NCBI RefSeq assembly: GCF_013373865.1 | Contig: NC_050467.1 | Coordinates: forward strand, 20,296,996-20,360,995 | Reading direction: 5' to 3' | Source: Monomorium pharaonis | Taxonomy: Eukaryota; Arthropoda; Insecta; Hymenoptera; Formicidae | Length of the DNA stretch: 64,000 nt | In this document: piece by piece, positions 50,287 through 61,279 of the stretch | Position numbering within the stretch: the first letter of the stretch is position 1 | Layout: every line of letters begins with the position of its first letter | The notes under the pieces: model-generated | Seen by the model: the letters and a program-made list of their open reading frames with translations, nothing else | The model's database searches: none | What the model was told of the DNA's origin: nothing | Position numbers and translations under genes: made by a program

Positions 50287-50538
50287 AAATCATCAGAACT
50301 ATTGGCAGGACGTTTTTAAACGATAGAACTCTATAGATTTAGTCTTCTCTGTGGTCGTATATTCGAAATACGGTGAGATGCTATTATGTAAGTTTGGAAG
50401 TTAGAATCTCATTTATAAAAATTTAATTAAAATAGGTAATTCAACGGAATTATTGTTGAAACCTATCAAGAACTGTAGAACTATGCTGGATGCAAGTAAT
50501 TCTGCAGTATTTTTATGAGATGCTAACTTCACACACGT
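50287..50538 (-). repeat. right terminal inverted repeat
   Basis: Reverse complement of the left arm; it ends ..GCTAACTTCACACACGT at 50538. Confidence 0.88.
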
Positions 50539-50547
50539 ATTATTTTA
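50539..50547 (+). repeat. target-site duplication, right
   Basis: ATTATTTTA, identical to 49246-49254. Confidence 0.9.
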
Positions 50548-52540
50548 TATCTATTTAAAATTATTTTAAATTTATAAAGATGTACAGCTTGCCTTGATCT
50601 CGTACAAATGCTTGTTATTATCATTCCAATATGCAATAAATCATTTAGTATAATGATTTGAAATTTACAATGAAATTCGCGTTATGAAATAACAGAACAA
50701 AAGAATTTGAAACGCGGATATTTCTTTCGTACAATGTTTATGAGATTAAATGCTGGACAACATGCTGATACACATGAAAAAACGAGACATGATATAGTCT
50801 TTGCCGTTTTCTGCGATGTAGCTGCGCACTACTTAGAAATTGTAATAGGTACGCGAACGACATAATCAAATCGCAAATCAAGGGTTTCAAGATTCTTACG
50901 GGTGCACAGACAAGGAAGTAATTACACCACGTTGCTCCTCTCGGTTCTTTTTTTGCCCTAGGACGCGACAGGAAAAGGCGCGGATTGTTACGTGAAACGA
51001 GAAGAAATTTTGTGCTAGTAGATTAAAATATAGGAGAACAGGTGCTTCCTGCTTTCGAATTTTCCGAAAAATCAGAGGGCGATGCCGTAAGCTATTAACA
51101 CGTAACTAAATAAGATATCGCGAAAGAGACAGGTTTTCGTAATTTATCAACTTTTCGGATCTGAATGAATAATGAAGCAAACGGATGAGGTGATGTTTCT
51201 TTAACATTATAATTATAAGTGTTATCAAATAATCGAAAGAATTATTATTTTATGTTACGTTATTACATAAAATAATAACAAGTTGTAAATGTAACTTGAT
51301 TTGTGATATGTATGCAAGAAATTTTATATGTATGAAAGAGTTACACTATAAGTATTCGATAAAATCATAATAAGAATAAGCGACACACTTCGATCGGTTG
51401 TAAGAAGCGATCTTCGCATCAATAACCGTTAATGAGACAGGCACTTGGTTTTATATTCTCATAAATTTCTGAGCGATTTCGACATAGGATTACCCTAGAT
51501 GAGTCTCCTTTCTCGTAATGAATCTCGTGTATTCTAAGGAACAACGTTACCGCACGCGAGTTATCTCATTAATCGATCCCGTAATCACGAACCTTGTGTA
51601 CCAATATCTGCATCTTGAATCAACTCGATGTCGAATTGAAATACTTGATTATATATAGGACTTGTAGTATTTTCGAGATTGTTGCACGAAATATCGATAT
51701 AATCTTATGTAGTTTTTTGCATGTAAAATATCTAACGATAAATTACAAAAATATAACTAAAGATTAATTATTTATTTAATAACATATTATAAATTTTTTA
51801 CTTTGTTTTAATTTTGATTTATTGAAAAAATCCAACCATGCACACCATAAATAAAAACATTATATTTGTGTAATTTTTGCATGGTACATGTTAACGTAAT
51901 TATCTGCCGCTATTTTGTCATTAACATTATAGATTAAAAACTCAATAATCATAATCATATAGCTTCAAAAATACTTTGATTCGTGATTGTTAATTTACAC
52001 GGTAGAAAAATCAGGTAGTAAAGTTGCAGATATCGAAATGCATCGTTAATAATCAAAGACATCATGGGAATCTCACGGCATAGAACGTGGGAGTTCGAAA
52101 CTAGCCACACCTTTATCTTCGTTGAAAGATTGCGATTGAAAAGGATTGCCGAGAGTAGAAAGAAAGACAGAGAGAAGAGCACTCGTCTCTCTAAAAATAT
52201 TTCTTGAGAGTGAAAGCATCCGGCTTGCTACCTTCGAAGCAGCCCCAGTCGGTGGCTACACATTATATGTAGTAGCAATAGCCTCACAGGGGGAAACGTG
52301 ACGACTTTAAACTTTCGTTTAATTTATCGTAGTGTTGGCGAGAATTCAATCACGAACTTTCTCCCAAAGGGAAGTCTCGATGAGATCGGCAAACTGCTTA
52401 ACGCGATATTTCCTTTTACGCGAACTCTCTTCCTTCTTATCCTATGTTATTTTGTAATTTGACATTGAAAGACAAGATTTCACCATGAGAGTTTTGATAT
52501 TACGAAAATAAGTGGAAATGGGATAAACAGCGAAAATGTA
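50548..52540. other. intergenic or intronic DNA, no feature
   Basis: AT-rich with a modest mixed-composition stretch at 50930-51110. No supported gene; the 75-codon minus frame at 51955-52182 has no recognisable features. Confidence 0.35.
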
Positions 52541-52541
52541 C

Positions 52542-52957
52542 CTAGTGGTTGTTGTTCGGTACGACGTTTAAGATAAAGAACGATGATAATTGGTGGTTGA
52601 CTTGAATGATGTATTCCTTATGTCTCCCGTCATGCTCGACTTTGATCAAGACACATGCTTCTATCAACCTGTCCGAAGCCGCTTTAGAAAAATGCGCTTT
52701 ATCCGGAGGACATACAGATATTGCAAGAACGGTACCGGTGTTAAATTGATAGTACGATTTTTTTTTTATATACCACATAATCAACGGCCGCATTGTAACG
52801 TCTGAGATATAATGTTTGAGCATTGCTTTATCATAGGTTAATATACTACTACATTTCATATAGATTGGCTTAAACATCTTTTTGCTCACGGATAAGAATC
52901 TCGAGTTTTGGCATTTTAGAATTTTTAGATAAGGATGTCTTTTGGAATTCTTTCAAA
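52542..52957 (-). CDS. possible coding exon, unrecognised
   Basis: A minus-strand frame is open from about 52957 to a TAG at 52542, longer than the 115 codons that follow its first alternative start. It includes ILKCQNSRFLSVSKKMFKPI near its start and CPPDKAHFSKAASDRLIEAC and KVEHDGRHKEYIIQVNHQ toward its end, which look protein-like. I recognise no family. There is no strong acceptor at its upstream edge, and a run of ten A on the coding strand sits in the middle. It may be a real exon, a decayed gene or chance. Confidence 0.25.
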
Positions 52958-53284
52958 TATTAATATTTTTAAAGTGCAGGTATACTTAAATATTCGCGTA
53001 AGTTATATGTGCATTTGCCGCACAATATAACAGCATACGTATTATACATTTCAATTTTCTTTGCGCCTTTTGTAGGTGCGCATTATCGAAAGTATATTAT
53101 TACAGATACGGTATGACAGTTCTTTCTTTTATTGCACTAATCGTTAACGCGATCATACGTAATAGTAAAAAGGGAGAAACTATTCAGTTTCACAAATATA
53201 CTGTTAACAGAAACCATTCCGTATTACACTTAGACTACGGCTTAGCTTCTCATAATAATAATAATAGAATATAGTGGTGATTAG

Positions 53285-53503
53285 CTAAAGACAATGACTT
53301 TTGGCCATGGTTAATATCGTGTTTTTATTGAGGAGATTGACCTTGACAATGCTGTCAACGCATGTAGCCAATATTCTCTCACGGTTCGATGCCACTTTCA
53401 CGATCAGAACTATATAATTATCTTGTAGCGAGGGTTCCTGCAAAACTCGTTTCAGAACTCGAATGTGCAAGAAGAAAGGAGGGGATATCTCATCATTCGG
53501 TCA
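53285..53503 (-). CDS. possible coding exon, unrecognised
   Basis: The minus frame runs from about 53503 (DEISPPFFLHIRVLKRVLQE near its start) through KVASNRERILATCVDSIVKV to a TAG at 53285. It lies upstream of, and on the same strand as, the open frame at 52542-52957, so the two could belong to one gene, but no splice sites joining them were found. No family is recognised. Confidence 0.2.
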
Positions 53504-54329
53504 TAGCAATCAAGCTGGACTAAACATTAAAGTTTTAAACGTTAAAGTCTCAAAGTTGTCAAAAATATTTCAGTAAAATAAAAAATAAAAAATTGAGAGA
53601 GATAGAACATAAAAGTTAAGCATATAAATTCAATTTTTGAGTCTATTATAATTCTGATTACTTTAATAAGCAAATCAAATTATATGATCTATGTATATGG
53701 ATCAACAATATAATGATAAATTTTCATAATATGATATTCTAGAATAAATAAATATTTCTGAAATAAACAATATATACATGATCAAAGATTATGATCAAAG
53801 AAGAAAATAATTCGCCTCTAGCTGATAGGTATACAAAATGTTATCAATTGCAGTCACCTCATTATTACATAAATGAGACATCTAAAGTGCAAACTGATTA
53901 TACTTATAAGATTTTGCTAACAAAGAAATTCGGTAATGCTTTTTTTTGTTTTAAAAATATATATCTTGTGAGAATGCTGCTAATTAATTTTTTTCTTTAA
54001 TGTAATAATAAACCCAATATTATTTTCACAGTGGAATCGATATTTATAGCTTGATTTAATCTGCAGTCAGTTTTATTGCCTCTTTAAGTTACATTTATAA
54101 ATTTATATCTGAATAATTTCATGATTATAGTTTTCGATATTATTGACAATGATAAATCACCAATCAATTAAATTTTATCAGCCATTAAATTTATGTGTTT
54201 CAAGAGTAACGAATTAATTTCTAAGTCTTAAGTCTAACTAATCGAAAGAATCAATGTTAGATATAAGAAATCGCTGTAAGTTTTGGCACATATTATCGAA
54301 TTGCTTCCTCAACTTTCTCTTCCCTCCCT

Positions 54330-54334
<5 letters not shown>
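53504..54334. other. AT-rich DNA, no feature
   Basis: No coding signal that I trust; a 69-codon + frame at 53791-54000 is unremarkable. Confidence 0.35.

Positions 54335-54398
<64 letters not shown>
54335..54398 (+). repeat. (CT)32 microsatellite
   Basis: A pure CT dinucleotide run of 64 bp, 32 units without interruption. Two overlapping + frames that encode Leu-Ser repeats across it are products of the microsatellite. Confidence 0.97.
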
Positions 54399-54401
<3 letters not shown>

Positions 54402-56400
54402 TCGTGATGTACTTAATTTCCGGGTGTCACGAGATATGTATATCGAACAGGAGAATTCTCGATTTTCTCCTGTAAAGGTTTTCTTTCGGTTGATGAGCTA
54501 ACGACGCGCTTTAAAACGTAAATCTTTAGGAATCGTGATTCCCGTTGGGCACGATCGCTGCAGATCGTTAGATGCGATGCTTTCGACGGTCGCTCGAGGG
54601 AGAAAAGTAGCTACTGATTATCCTTCATTCCGCCAATTCCACAATACGGAATTTGTATAATACTTGGATCGCTAGATCTGTTCCCTGCAGCAGGTTCTTT
54701 TCTCGCGATAAAGAGACATGTTAATGCTGCGTAAACTGCAATTCTCCACTTAGGAACGCGGTTCGCTTTCATAATCTCCCTAAGGCTAATTGTGGCTTCA
54801 TATTATTTTTCTTTTAGTTTCTACGTAGAAGAACTTTCTGTATTGAAAGGGATAGTCCTCCGACACGAACTTGTGTAGTATTATTTTTACGAAATCTATA
54901 TGGAACTGCGTATAGAAAGCTATATAAATTTTATGAGGGAGACGTGTTGCATTCTAGGACGTAGCGGTTTCGAAATAACTGATAGTTCTTCACAATCATT
55001 AGACCTTCGTATGATGCGTATCGTAAGCAGGTATGAAAAAAAAAAAAACATTATTAAAGTATGTCTGAGAAGGACATAACATCCTTGTTACCGTTTTCTT
55101 CCTGCATAGCTAATTGCTCGGTGGGATCTAGAGCGCCTCGATCATTGGCACAAGGACGTTTTGATCATTAAAGTTCTGCGGTAACCAATTAACTCTGAGA
55201 CGAAAGCGGTGAGCTACGGTACGTGTTTCTGTTTCTCCCGTTACGTCTCATTAATCAAAGTCACACTAACGAAGATGATGATTTTCGATAATACATCTTT
55301 CTCTAGCTAGATAATTGTCAACCTTAATATAGCTTCGTGATAGAGAAATCGACGGCTACAAATAATTTAACATTTGTTGAACAAAAAGTTACATTGAAGA
55401 AAGGTTAGTGATGCGTTAAAGAGGCTTTTCATCGCGCTGTGATTTATGCATTTATGAGAATAATATAATCGAAATAATAAATAGAAATGCCAAATCGGAA
55501 ATATTAAGATAAATTTATTTTAAAGTCGTTAGTTTTTAAGTTATTTTTGCTATTTTCCAAGGTTAACTAATTTGTACTAATGCCCACACATTTTAAATAC
55601 ACAAGATTTTAAGAGCTATTAAATTTAACTTTATAAAATATTACATAATAAGACATTATTTTAAATTGTTCTTTTTGCATTTATAATACTCGTTAAAGAT
55701 TACACAAAACAAGTACCGTTTAATATTAAGTTAATGATTTTAAATTGTGGGAAAAATTTATATCAACAGTATCGGAATTTATTTTGGTCAAGGAAAAATA
55801 AAAAACTATAGCTAAAATTAAAATTATTATTCGCGAGATATTTTGTTATATAAAATGATCGTTTTACATAAATGAATAATGAATTAGCATTATTCTTGTC
55901 TGTAAACTCATATTACATCAACCTATGTCGACGCAATAATCAATTAGCGTACTTGGCGACGATCTAGGACAATATTGGTTTCTCGATTAGAAGTTCAATA
56001 GTCACCGAGCATTAAAGGGCATTACTCGGAATTAACGCGTTCCAGTTCTATTATAGCAAACCACGAAGCTTATCTCAAAACTATGTTCTATGGGATCGAA
56101 AGTCGACCGATTAATAATTAGTCATTTTCTTTATTACGTTACACAGAGAAACATAAATGTCAGCTATCCAATCCTGACTGAAATTACTCTCGGAAGTTCG
56201 ATAGATAGAACAGGTAAAAGTATTGGTGAACTTTTTCAGTATATACCATACGGTGCCGTACACTGCGGTGTAACTTCTGCAAATTACGTTATCACGCGTT
56301 TCCAATGTCGCCCAGAATAAATTTTATTGGACGCATTTCGAAACATCTGCATACCTCGTTTTGCATATATAGCAATGCCAGTCTCGCCGAGAGAGATGCA
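54399..56400. other. intergenic or intronic DNA, no feature
   Basis: Mixed sequence: moderate G+C at 54420-54720 and 55080-55260, AT-rich from 55280 to 55900. A 76-codon + frame at 56090-56320 has a partner frame of 64 codons on the opposite strand; neither is recognisable. Confidence 0.35.
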
Positions 56401-57000
56401 TAAATGGATAAATGTCTCAGCTGCTACGACACATACACACACTCCGCCGACAATCGTTTTATTTTTAGCGCGGCAAGGTTCGCATTGTGCTTCTCATTAA
56501 CCTGTGTGGGTGCTGTAAGTACATTGTTCGTCGAAGTTGAATGATCTGCGACGTGTAGGTGGGAGATATGTGACTACCGCTTGATTGGCGGCGGCCGTTC
56601 GGGAATGTACCTGGCGTATTTACGCGTGTGAGCGTTTCGCCTATCGACTGTGCAGCGCGCGGGATAATAGGCATAATATGCGTGCCAAGGTTCACGAGTC
56701 ACGCATAATCGTGTGACCCGCGCGATAACGATCCCGCACTTTACACACGTGCAAGGACTGACAACGCAAAAGTGATGCACACGTTCATCGTCGTCATCGT
56801 CGAGAAGCGTGTACTTTAACACGCGATCTTGCCATCTTCGGTGTCCTTGCCCATTTTTTTGCGCGGTTAACGGATAATAAGCGGTAAATTTATGCCACTC
56901 GCGCGTATCCCGATGCGCTTTCGCGACCCATAATATATCATTTTAGAGATAAATCTACTGGCGCGCCACCGCTGAGACGTATATATTTTGGAGTAGAGTT
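56401..57000. promoter_or_regulatory. CpG-rich patch
   Basis: G+C- and CpG-rich with overlapping open frames on the minus strand (56465-56695 and 56574-56822). No protein family recognised. It resembles the other CpG-rich patches of the window and could be a promoter, first exon or conserved regulatory block. Confidence 0.3.
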
Positions 57001-59235
57001 ACCGTGACACGGTTTGCAACAAAAGTTACGTTGTTACGTTATTTTTGATGTTATCAATAATATTGAATTCTTTCAGTAATTCTGCTAGTTTGGTAGTTGC
57101 TTTTAATATTGTTGTTTTACTGTAGCAAATGGCTTTATTGTAACAAAGATAATTTGAAATATTATTTTTTTTAATCGCAAAAATATTTTAAATAGATATA
57201 ATATATGCACTGCTTAAAATACTAATTTCATATTTATTTATTTAGTGTTATTAGATCAAAATATAACTTTTAACATGTTATTTCGCAAAAAATTAGAATA
57301 ATTGCTGTAGATAACATCAAGTGCATGTTTATGTATATGCATACTTAGATATGAGCGGATAGCGCATAGCTCTTTAGACATGTAAACTACGTTCTTTTTC
57401 AAATGACAGATTTGATTCGCCTTCACAAGCGTCTGGAAACGCAAGTTACGCGTAAGGTGTCGGTGCTTTATTCAACACTTCACATTGTCGAACAAGGCTT
57501 CGCTTTTTCGCGTAGAAACCCGCGGTGAACGCTGTTCGTTACACATCAATCACTCTACTTCGCGAAACAGTTTCAGTAATATCTTCTCAGCAGGTCGCCG
57601 CATACTGTTTCGAGTAGCTAGATAGTGTGTGCGTTTCAGATTTTGCCGAGCGATATATATGTAAATTTGCAGAAAGCCGACCGCCGTTTACGACGTAGTC
57701 GTCGAGCAATGATTTTTCGGAGGCTAAAGCACGCCGGGACTTTGGTCGTTTTACGAGAATCTTACATTATGATCTTGCTCACCCTGCCCATTTAACCTGT
57801 CGGCATAATTAATTGTTTTCCACGAAAACAATTTGCCAGTACAACTAACGATTAGAAAGTACGTATAAATTAAAGAAATATTACAGTATAATTAGTCACA
57901 AAGCTGAGATCTTAAATCTTTAATCGGTAGTTACGGATTCGTACTTTGCACTGCTATTAAGCAGCCATTATTTTCGTTGCAGGTGGAGTACAAACAAAAC
58001 TGCGCTTTCACGAGGCTTTCGCGTATATATAGAAAGTCGACACAAACAATCAATCGTGCGACACCGGATTATCGGTATTTTAAACGTGCGGGAGGATAAA
58101 CTGGTTAATTCAAGGGGAGCCGGTGAAAGTGAACGAAAAATAATCTGGTTATCACGAAGGAAAGAGTTCTACGTACGCCAGACACTTTCTTTCGTGTTAT
58201 GGTGTTAGCATCGTCCATGTGCACCATATTGCAAAGGAACGACTGAATAGAGAGTTCTTTCTTTCTGGCCAGAAAACAGATAACGTATCGCGATCGTAAT
58301 CGATTCTCATTAACATGAATGGCAGAGGTTTCTCGGATCGGTCACGCAGATTACCCTTTATTTATCAACGCATATTCTTGTTCCGGCTTATTGTTGCAAC
58401 ATTTTTTGCAACTCAATCGCGATTCTTGATATTCTGCATTTTTAGTGTAACGTATTTCTTATAATATTGAATATTATTGAAAAATATTGAGAATTTCTTA
58501 TCGTAAATAATGCCAGTTAGAAAGTAGCTTTGGAAAAAGTTTTACATAAATATTAGAATGTTAAGATACATTAATTTTATGATAATGTATGGAAATAGTG
58601 ATAAAAATTGTGCTAGTATAACTATGTTAAGTACTTAATTAAAGTTATAATTGTTTTTTGTCTCAATATGATTTTCTGTTAGTCCGATTTCTGCTTTTTT
58701 TGTTCCATCGAAAAAATCTATTCTCGGTATGCTATGTGCGCACATTCTTGCTATTATGGAATCACTTTCACGTACCATCTCAGAGAAGATCTTCAACCTC
58801 AGGGAACGCGTGGTCACGACATCTTTCTCCGCCACAACCGAAGAATATCCCGCAAAAACGCGTCGCGAGCGTATTGCTTCCTGTTTAACGTAACTTTCTT
58901 AACCCATTGCGTTGTGGGTTCTTACCAATCCTCTAATGATTTCCTTGAAGTTACTTCTCTCAAAGAATAACTCCATTCGCGTAGCATTGCACATTCAACC
59001 AACAAGCGTTAATAATCCAATCTATGATAATAAACTAAGTTATTTAATATAATAATAAATTGAGATTCAACGCAATTGATGTCGAAGGACGTAGCGTATA
59101 TAATGTGAAAGAGCACTTCAATGTTGCGTTGAGAGTCGTTGAACGAGGAAGGAAGGTCAGTTTACAATTTATAGCAGTTCTTGACCAGTCTTTTCTACCG
59201 TATTCAATCTTGGCATCAGTGCTATCGCAAAAAAT
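57001..59235. other. intergenic or intronic DNA, no supported gene
   Basis: AT-rich at 57010-57400 and 58440-58660, with CpG-richer stretches around 57460-57760 and 58020-58350. Open frames at 58635-58835 (minus), 58734-58970 (+) and 59060-59323 (+) overlap or sit close together without recognisable domains. I leave them uncalled. Confidence 0.3.
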
Positions 59236-59259
59236 CCATATATATATATATATATATAT
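59236..59259 (+). repeat. (TA)n microsatellite
   Basis: About 12 TA units. Overlapping frames on both strands encode Ile-Tyr repeats through it. Confidence 0.85.
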
Positions 59260-60886
59260 GACTTTTTCTATATTTTTTTTAATACTACAGCGTAAATACT
59301 CGAACGTATACGCGTGCGGATGAGTAATCCTACAACTCGGCGAGTGAAAGATATTCCGGTCTGACGGGGGCACGGAGAAAGTGGCCGATCGTCGAGCGGG
59401 GACTAACGCCGTTCTGCGGACTCATCTTGTCGTCCATGAATCGTTATCGCGAATCGGACGGGAGATCAGCTGTTGGATCGCCTACGCGTGATGATTTACG
59501 GTCGGGTGTTTAAGGATCACGAGCACGATAAATACACGCGTTTGTGCATCCATCGGTCTTTCGCCGGATAACAAATTGCCACTCGTTTATCTAGGATAGC
59601 AAATTTCTGGAGCGTTGATCGTGGGTTAAAATGCATCTTTGCTTTATAAAACGCGGTGTGGTTTCATGTGTCTTCTTTTTTCTCAGAGCCGTTGATCGAG
59701 AGTTAATACATCGGTAACGCGAGGCAATTTGTCAAGAATTCGCGCGAGATTTCAACGGTTATTGATTATCGGGATACGAGAAAGTGGAAGATTAAAATTG
59801 CTCTACTAGCAGTACGTACTTTGATGCGGTTGATACTTGAGCGGTTCTGAAATTGCTACTGGAATTCCATAATCGGAAGAAGCGGGGCTTTTTGCACCCA
59901 TGTTCTCTAATAACATTATTTTTATCGGTGATTATCTAATGGTACTTTCGAATTGCAATGCCTGCACGCAAAAAATATAACAACGTGATGCAAGAATATA
60001 AGTTTGATCGTGTATACTTCTCTGTACTCTTAGTAACTTCCCGTATTAGCTTTCTCCTGTAATAATTAAATCTGTAAGCACTGCCCCCTTCCTAATTTGC
60101 GAAACAAATTAAGATTGCCACGCTTGCCGTTTGCACATTCGTCACGATAGTATGCACGTCACTTTGATGTATTATCTTAGCACTTTAAATGATTTTGCTC
60201 GACACAAATTGGTTTAACTTTTTTTATCTCGCTACGCGAGACAATGTAGACAAATATAGCCCCGCGGGTCTCAAAGAAAGTGTGACGCGCCAAGTAAAAT
60301 ATACTCCTATTTGACGGTAGATGATGATTTCCTGGTTACTGTAGCTAGTTTGTTCCGCAGCTCGCAATAAATTACCGTGTTGCTAATACAAATTACGCAT
60401 CCTTATATAGTCAACCAGCTGGAAAATGTCTCGCCATTTTTGTATAGCTATTGCGTTCGTGTAGAAGAACACGCGGATGCTATGCGGATGCATGTCAGAA
60501 AGAACGCGCTGACAAGACTAATGAGTACGTTAGACTTGACGTAGTTTCGGATGACGGAATTCAAATTCTCTATTATTTTGCTTATTTTATACACACGTTT
60601 AAATTCAACATTATAAGTTACATTTTTTAACAATTATAAACGTAATTGTAATAAATGATACTTATTTATTACAATACTTAAACAAAATTTAAATTAACAT
60701 AATATATTAATTAAAAATGCTTTATTAAAGATGTGATAAAAATATGAGATAAAGGAAAAGTCGCCTGTGTCATTTATGTGTGTATAAAATACGTGATAAT
60801 AATATTTTAGTGATTTTTATGTTTTCTCGATCGTTCGTGATTGTTTTTTAATTTCCCTCCTAAGAAAAGTTTGATAAAATAATCGG
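59260..60886. other. CpG-rich patch then AT-rich DNA
   Basis: 59330-59780 is G+C- and CpG-rich (for example GGTCTGACGGGGGCACGGAG near 59357); the rest is AT-rich. No gene supported. Confidence 0.3.
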
Positions 60887-60986
60887 TACTTGATAAAGCA
60901 AACGTCAACAAATAACACGTCCTTATTTACGAGAGTTGATTGGGCGGAGAATGTCTCCCCGGTTACCATTTTTGTCTGTCGATTAG

Positions 60987-61122
60987 ATTACCCGTGTGTA
61001 TGTGATCCTGACATAAACCGGGCAGCAAGGAGATCAGGGAGACCCAAGTGCCGTTACTTCACCCGGTCAGATTTCTTAAAAGGCACGAGATATGAGGAAC
61101 TGGCTGCTACACTTGGCTTCGG
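60987..61122 (+). other. possible exon, weak
   Basis: Inside a 129-codon open frame (60890-61279), an acceptor-like TCTGTCGATTAG is followed by an open stretch encoding CDPDINRAARRSGRPKCRYF. It ends at a donor-like CTTCG|GTATAAGT. The peptide looks somewhat protein-like, but I recognise no family and no partner exon was found. Confidence 0.2.
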
Positions 61123-61279
61123 TATAAGTCGTGCTTACCATTCTTACCTTTCCTCATGTTATTTGCGCGTCGTGGGTTTTTTTTTACTTTTGACAAGTTC
61201 GGAATCTATCCGGAAAATCGAGTCGAAAGCGGAACAGACCAGCATGGACGAATTTACAAATCAACGGAACACGTATTGA

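Larger units (their letters stand above)
49255..50538. mobile_element. 1284-bp foldback element, probably non-autonomous MULE
   Basis: A complete element with long terminal inverted repeats (left 49255 to about 49520, right about 50287-50538) starting ACGTGTGTGAAGTTAGCATC and ending with its reverse complement. The arms are nearly identical except for a ~15-bp local duplication in the left arm (AAGTTTAGCATCTC) and a few substitutions. Identical 9-bp duplications ATTATTTTA flank it, so the ends are certain. A 9-bp target duplication with terminal repeats of ~250 bp is characteristic of Mutator-like elements. No transposase frame exists inside, so it would need enzymes in trans. The interior holds 164-bp tandem repeats and a 10-bp minisatellite. 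Confidence 0.9.

Noticed and set aside
54254..54501. Leu-Ser-repeat proteins in two + strand frames
   Set aside because: Both are produced by the (CT)32 microsatellite.
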